Below, one piece after another: positions 15,450 to 17,807 of a stretch of DNA of 17,807 nucleotides; the stretch's first letter is position 1, and each line of letters opens with the position of its first letter. The DNA is from Maricaulis sp. Its GTDB lineage: Bacteria > Pseudomonadota > Alphaproteobacteria > Caulobacterales > Maricaulaceae. The notes below the pieces were generated by a model. It was not told where the DNA came from and did not search any database. It was given only the letters and a program-made list of their open reading frames with translations. The translations under genes and the position numbers were made by a program. Where the stretch lies: contig NZLV01000116.1 in the NCBI GenBank assembly GCA_002694345.1, positions 1 through 17,807 on the forward strand, read 5' to 3'.

Positions 15450-15479
15450 ACTTTAATATTCAAAGTACACAATTTGTGT
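15450..15479 (-). promoter_or_regulatory. AT-rich promoter/operator region with two inverted repeats
   Basis: Just upstream of the membrane-protein/regulator pair, ACACAA-T-TTGTGT (15467-15479) is a perfect 6+1+6 palindrome. Beside it, ACTTT (15450-15454) and AAAGT (15462-15466) flank AATATTC. The region is far more AT-rich than its surroundings and lies 15-44 nt from the start codon, where a promoter and a dimeric winged-helix operator would be expected. No clean -35/-10 pair can be assigned. Confidence 0.55.
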
Positions 15480-15536
15480 TGGAGTGCAAGCCGGCTCCGG
15501 GCCCGCTGGGTCAGGACTCTGGCTGTGTGTTGAAAA

Positions 15537-16472
15537 TCAGGGCTTTCCGGAGCGTGGGTGAGCCTGATCGTAAATGCTCATGAGGCGCTGGGTTTCCACG
15601 TCTGCATAGACCTGGGTGGTCGAAAGGCTGGCATGTCCCAGCAATTCCTGGATGGCCCGCAAATCGCCGCCATTGGCCAGGAGGTGCGTCGCGAAAGCGT
15701 GGCGGAGTGCATGGGGCGTGGCTGTCGGGGCCAGGCCGAGCCGGCCCCGCAAATCCTGCATCAGCGCCTGGACGCTGCGTGAGCCGAGCGGACCGCCCCG
15801 GATGCCGCGGAACAGGGCATCGTCCACTTCAAGGGTGGCAGGATACAGGCGAACATAGGCATCGCAGGCCTCGCGCACGGCCGGCAGGACCGGCACCAAG
15901 CGCGTCTTGTCCCCCTTGCCGGTGATCCGCAGGCTCTCCGGGAGGGGATGGTCTGAGCGGCGCAGGGCCAGGGCTTCTGAAATGCGCAAACCGCATCCGT
16001 AGAGCAGGAGAAGCAGGGCAGCATCGCGGGCCCGGACCCAGTCCGGCGCATCGCGCTCACCGGTTTCCCGGATCAGGGCCCGGGCTGCGGCTTCGCTGAC
16101 AGGTTTGGGCTTGGATGCCGCCAGCTTGGGGCTTTCGACCAGGGAAAGGGCCGCAACCTCGATCTGCCAGCGGCGCTGCAGATATCCGAACAGGGTGCGA
16201 ACCGCCGACAATTCGCGGGCAAGCGAGCGTGGAGACAAACCGTCCCGCCGGCGATCCGCCATCCAGGCTCGGAAATCGCTGGCTTTCAGGCTCGGCAAAT
16301 CTCCCAATGTGACGGTCTGGCCCAGATGCGCGGCGAGAAAGGCGGCAAAACCGTCCAAATCCCGCTGATAGGCATCCAGCGTGCGCGAAGCCAGGCGTCG
16401 CTCTCCGGCCAGATGGGCGTAGAAGGCGCGGAGCGCTTCAACGAGTGGCGTGTTCAGCTCGTGTGCAGCCAT
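15537..16472 (-). CDS. xerC: Tyrosine recombinase XerC
   Basis: A tyrosine recombinase that with XerD resolves chromosome dimers at dif. The 311-residue protein has an N-terminal SAM-like core-binding domain (about 8-105; RTLDAYQRDLDGFAAFL, LARELSAVRTLFGYL) and a C-terminal catalytic domain with the complete active site: R163 in GCGLRISEAL, K186 in ITGKGDKTR, H254 and R257 in PHALRHAFATHLL, H280 in LLGHASLSTTQ, and the nucleophile Y289 in QVYADV. Length and the GGDLRAIQELLGHASL segment fit XerC/XerD. I prefer XerC because the DUF484 gene lies directly upstream, as in dapF-DUF484-xerC clusters of other proteobacteria. The start overlaps the DUF484 stop region by 19 nt with only a weak Shine-Dalgarno, suggesting translational coupling. 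It is not linked to any mobile element here. Confidence 0.93.
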   Translation of the reverse strand: MAAHELNTPLVEALRAFYAHLAGERRLASRTLDAYQRDLDGFAAFLAAHLGQTVTLGDLPSLKASDFRAWMADRRRDGLSPRSLARELSAVRTLFGYLQRRWQIEVAALSLVESPKLAASKPKPVSEAAARALIRETGERDAPDWVRARDAALLLLLYGCGLRISEALALRRSDHPLPESLRITGKGDKTRLVPVLPAVREACDAYVRLYPATLEVDDALFRGIRGGPLGSRSVQALMQDLRGRLGLAPTATPHALRHAFATHLLANGGDLRAIQELLGHASLSTTQVYADVETQRLMSIYDQAHPRSGKP

Positions 16473-17113
16473 TGCACGATCATGCGCTCGATGGCGCGGG
16501 CCAGGAAATTCAGCAATTCCGTGCCTTGGCCCGACTGGAAGAATTGCGCATCCCGCGCGGCCAGCGCCATGAGCCCGTCATGTCCGCCGAAATCAAGCCG
16601 AACGATGGCTTCGCTTTTGACGCGGGCTCCTTGCTGGCCATAAAGCGCATGCGCCCTGTCCGGATCGACCGGACCCAGGCGCTCCACCTTGTCGCCGAGG
16701 ACTTCGGAGACGAAACCCTCTGAAGCGCCCAGAATGCTTTCACTCTGCCGCAGGGGCGCATGGCCCTCGATGAGGATGCGGCAAACATCCACGCCCAACG
16801 TTCCGGTCAAACGACTGGAAATCTTGCGGTCGAGCCCGGCGAGGCTGTCGACTTCCAGCAGCGCCAGGACGGCCATATGGATCTGGGATTGGGTTGCCAG
16901 ATTGGCGCGCGCGGTCTCCACGATACCGGTATTGAGCGCTTTGAGCTGGCGGACCTCTTCAAGCAGTTTGTCGCGAGCGGCGCTTCCCAGATCGATCACG
17001 CCTGCCTCGCCGCCCGTGCGGGCGAGCACTGCCAGGAGTTCGGCGTCTTCCCGGACAAAATCGGGATGCGCCATCAGGAAGGCACGGATTTCGTCCGGAT
17101 TGGGTTCGCTCAT
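16454..17113 (-). CDS. DUF484 family protein
   Basis: A 219-residue protein of the DUF484 (YigA-like) family, predicted to have a GAF-like fold; its function is unknown. Recognisable parts are the N-terminal IRAFLMAHPDFVREDAELL signature, a helical, probably coiled-coil stretch at about 45-75 (ARDKLLEEVRQLKALN), a GAF-like middle, and SEAIVRLDFGGHDGLMALAARDAQFFQSGQGTELLNFLARAIERM near the end, which is diagnostic for the family. The ATG at 17113 has an AGGGGAG Shine-Dalgarno about 8 nt upstream; the frame is open further upstream but without family features. It is the first gene of the DUF484-xerC unit, overlaps xerC by 19 nt, and is divergent from priA across a 145-nt gap. Confidence 0.88.
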   Translation of the reverse strand: MSEPNPDEIRAFLMAHPDFVREDAELLAVLARTGGEAGVIDLGSAARDKLLEEVRQLKALNTGIVETARANLATQSQIHMAVLALLEVDSLAGLDRKISSRLTGTLGVDVCRILIEGHAPLRQSESILGASEGFVSEVLGDKVERLGPVDPDRAHALYGQQGARVKSEAIVRLDFGGHDGLMALAARDAQFFQSGQGTELLNFLARAIERMIVQWLHTS

Positions 17114-17258
17114 GCCGGTCACTCCCCTGATCGAATCATCCCTGTTGTCGCGCATTCGCGGCGCGCTTGGCAAATCCACAGAGCGGTTCTGCGCGTGGGC
17201 TTGGCGCGGCCGGGCGGGGCTGGCTAAGTTTCGCGCCTGACGAGGACACCAAGCTCCC

Positions 17259-17807
17259 ATGACCGAGGCCGTGCGCCCCATCGCTGCCATCCTGTTTCCG
17301 CTGCCCCTGCCGGAAGCCTTCGACTATGTGATCCCGGAAGGCGTGGAGCTGGCCCCGGGCGATCATGTTCTGGCGCCGCTGGGCAAGAGATCTGCGCGGG
17401 GCGTGGTGTGGGCGATCAAGCCCGGGGATCCTGACCGCAAAAAGCTCAAGCCGGTTGAGGCCGCCACGGGCGGTCCGCCCCTGCCGGATGGCACGCGTCG
17501 CTTCGTTGACTGGCTGGCGCGCTATCTGGTGCAGCCGCCGGGCATCATCCTGCGCTCCGTCCTGCGGTCGACCGATGCGCTGAAGCCGTCGCCCGTGGAG
17601 ACGGTGTACGCGCCTGGAAGCGGTGAGCCGGACCGGATGACCGATGCACGCCAGCGCGTCCTTGATGCTGTGCGGGCGCTGGGGGAAGCTTCGGCGGCGG
17701 ATATTGCCCGCGAAGCCGGGGTCACGGCCTCGGTGGTGAAAGGGTTGGCCAAGTCCGGCGCCCTCACCGCCATCACCCGGGATGTGGATCCGCCCTATGA
17801 GCGGCCC
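17259..17807 (+). CDS. priA: Primosomal protein N' (PriA helicase), N-terminal part
   Basis: The first 183 codons of PriA, the helicase that recognises stalled forks and loads the replisome for restart; the frame is open to the window end. The N-terminal 3'-DNA-binding domain is visible (VRPIAAILFPLPLPEAFDYVIPEGVELAPGDHVLAPLGKRSARGVVW), with the characteristic G-D-x-V-x-A/V-P-x-G-x-R pattern and then RRFVDWLARYLVQPPGIILRSVL. A winged-helix segment follows (DARQRVLDAVRALGEASAADIAREAGVTASVVKGL). The helicase and zinc-binding regions lie beyond the window. GAGGACA sits upstream of the ATG with a rather long spacer. TTGGCG at 17201 with CTAAGT at 17224 (17-nt spacer) is a possible but weak promoter. 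Confidence 0.94.
   Translation, partial: MTEAVRPIAAILFPLPLPEAFDYVIPEGVELAPGDHVLAPLGKRSARGVVWAIKPGDPDRKKLKPVEAATGGPPLPDGTRRFVDWLARYLVQPPGIILRSVLRSTDALKPSPVETVYAPGSGEPDRMTDARQRVLDAVRALGEASAADIAREAGVTASVVKGLAKSGALTAITRDVDPPYERP

Noticed and set aside
15537..16472. Tyrosine recombinase as a sign of an integrated element
   Set aside because: The protein is a housekeeping XerC in a DUF484-xerC pair next to priA. No tRNA, att repeats or phage genes are nearby.

Overview
The window is GC-rich DNA, dense with genes and with no mobile element, CRISPR array or RNA gene that I can see. Gene content, order and protein sequences point to an alphaproteobacterium of the Caulobacterales/Maricaulales type, possibly Maricaulis-like. 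That placement is inferred from resemblance, not from a marker gene.

Region 1 (1-6931) is the conserved translation and RNA-metabolism cluster, all on the plus strand: the 3' end of infB, then rbfA, truB, rpsO and pnp, closed by a strong intrinsic terminator. It is interrupted twice. Between infB and rbfA lie a YcxB-like membrane protein (plus strand) and a SnoaL/NTF2-like exported protein (minus strand, converging on it). Between rbfA and truB lies a minus-strand exported beta-lactamase-family protein that has lost its catalytic residues.

Region 2 (about 7107-13740) encodes the three subunits of the 2-oxoglutarate dehydrogenase complex: sucA (E1), sucB (E2) and lpd (E3). sucA and sucB are 35 nt apart and end at a terminator. 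A small four-helix membrane protein gene of unknown function and a gap separate them from lpd. The E2 carries two lipoyl domains rather than the usual one, and a 19-nt exact repeat links them out of register.

Region 3 (13951-15480) has a GNAT acetyltransferase converging on a minus-strand pair: a six-helix membrane protein and a small winged-helix regulator overlapping by 4 nt (ATGA). An AT-rich segment with two inverted repeats lies upstream of the pair and looks like its promoter/operator.

Region 4 (15537-17807) has a minus-strand DUF484-xerC pair, overlapping by 19 nt, divergent from the 5' part of priA, which runs off the window.

Most of the window is ordinary housekeeping sequence. I did not find a clear undescribed system. 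The best leads are the double-lipoyl E2, the catalytically dead serine-hydrolase homologue inside the translation cluster, and the regulator/membrane-protein pair with its palindromic upstream site.
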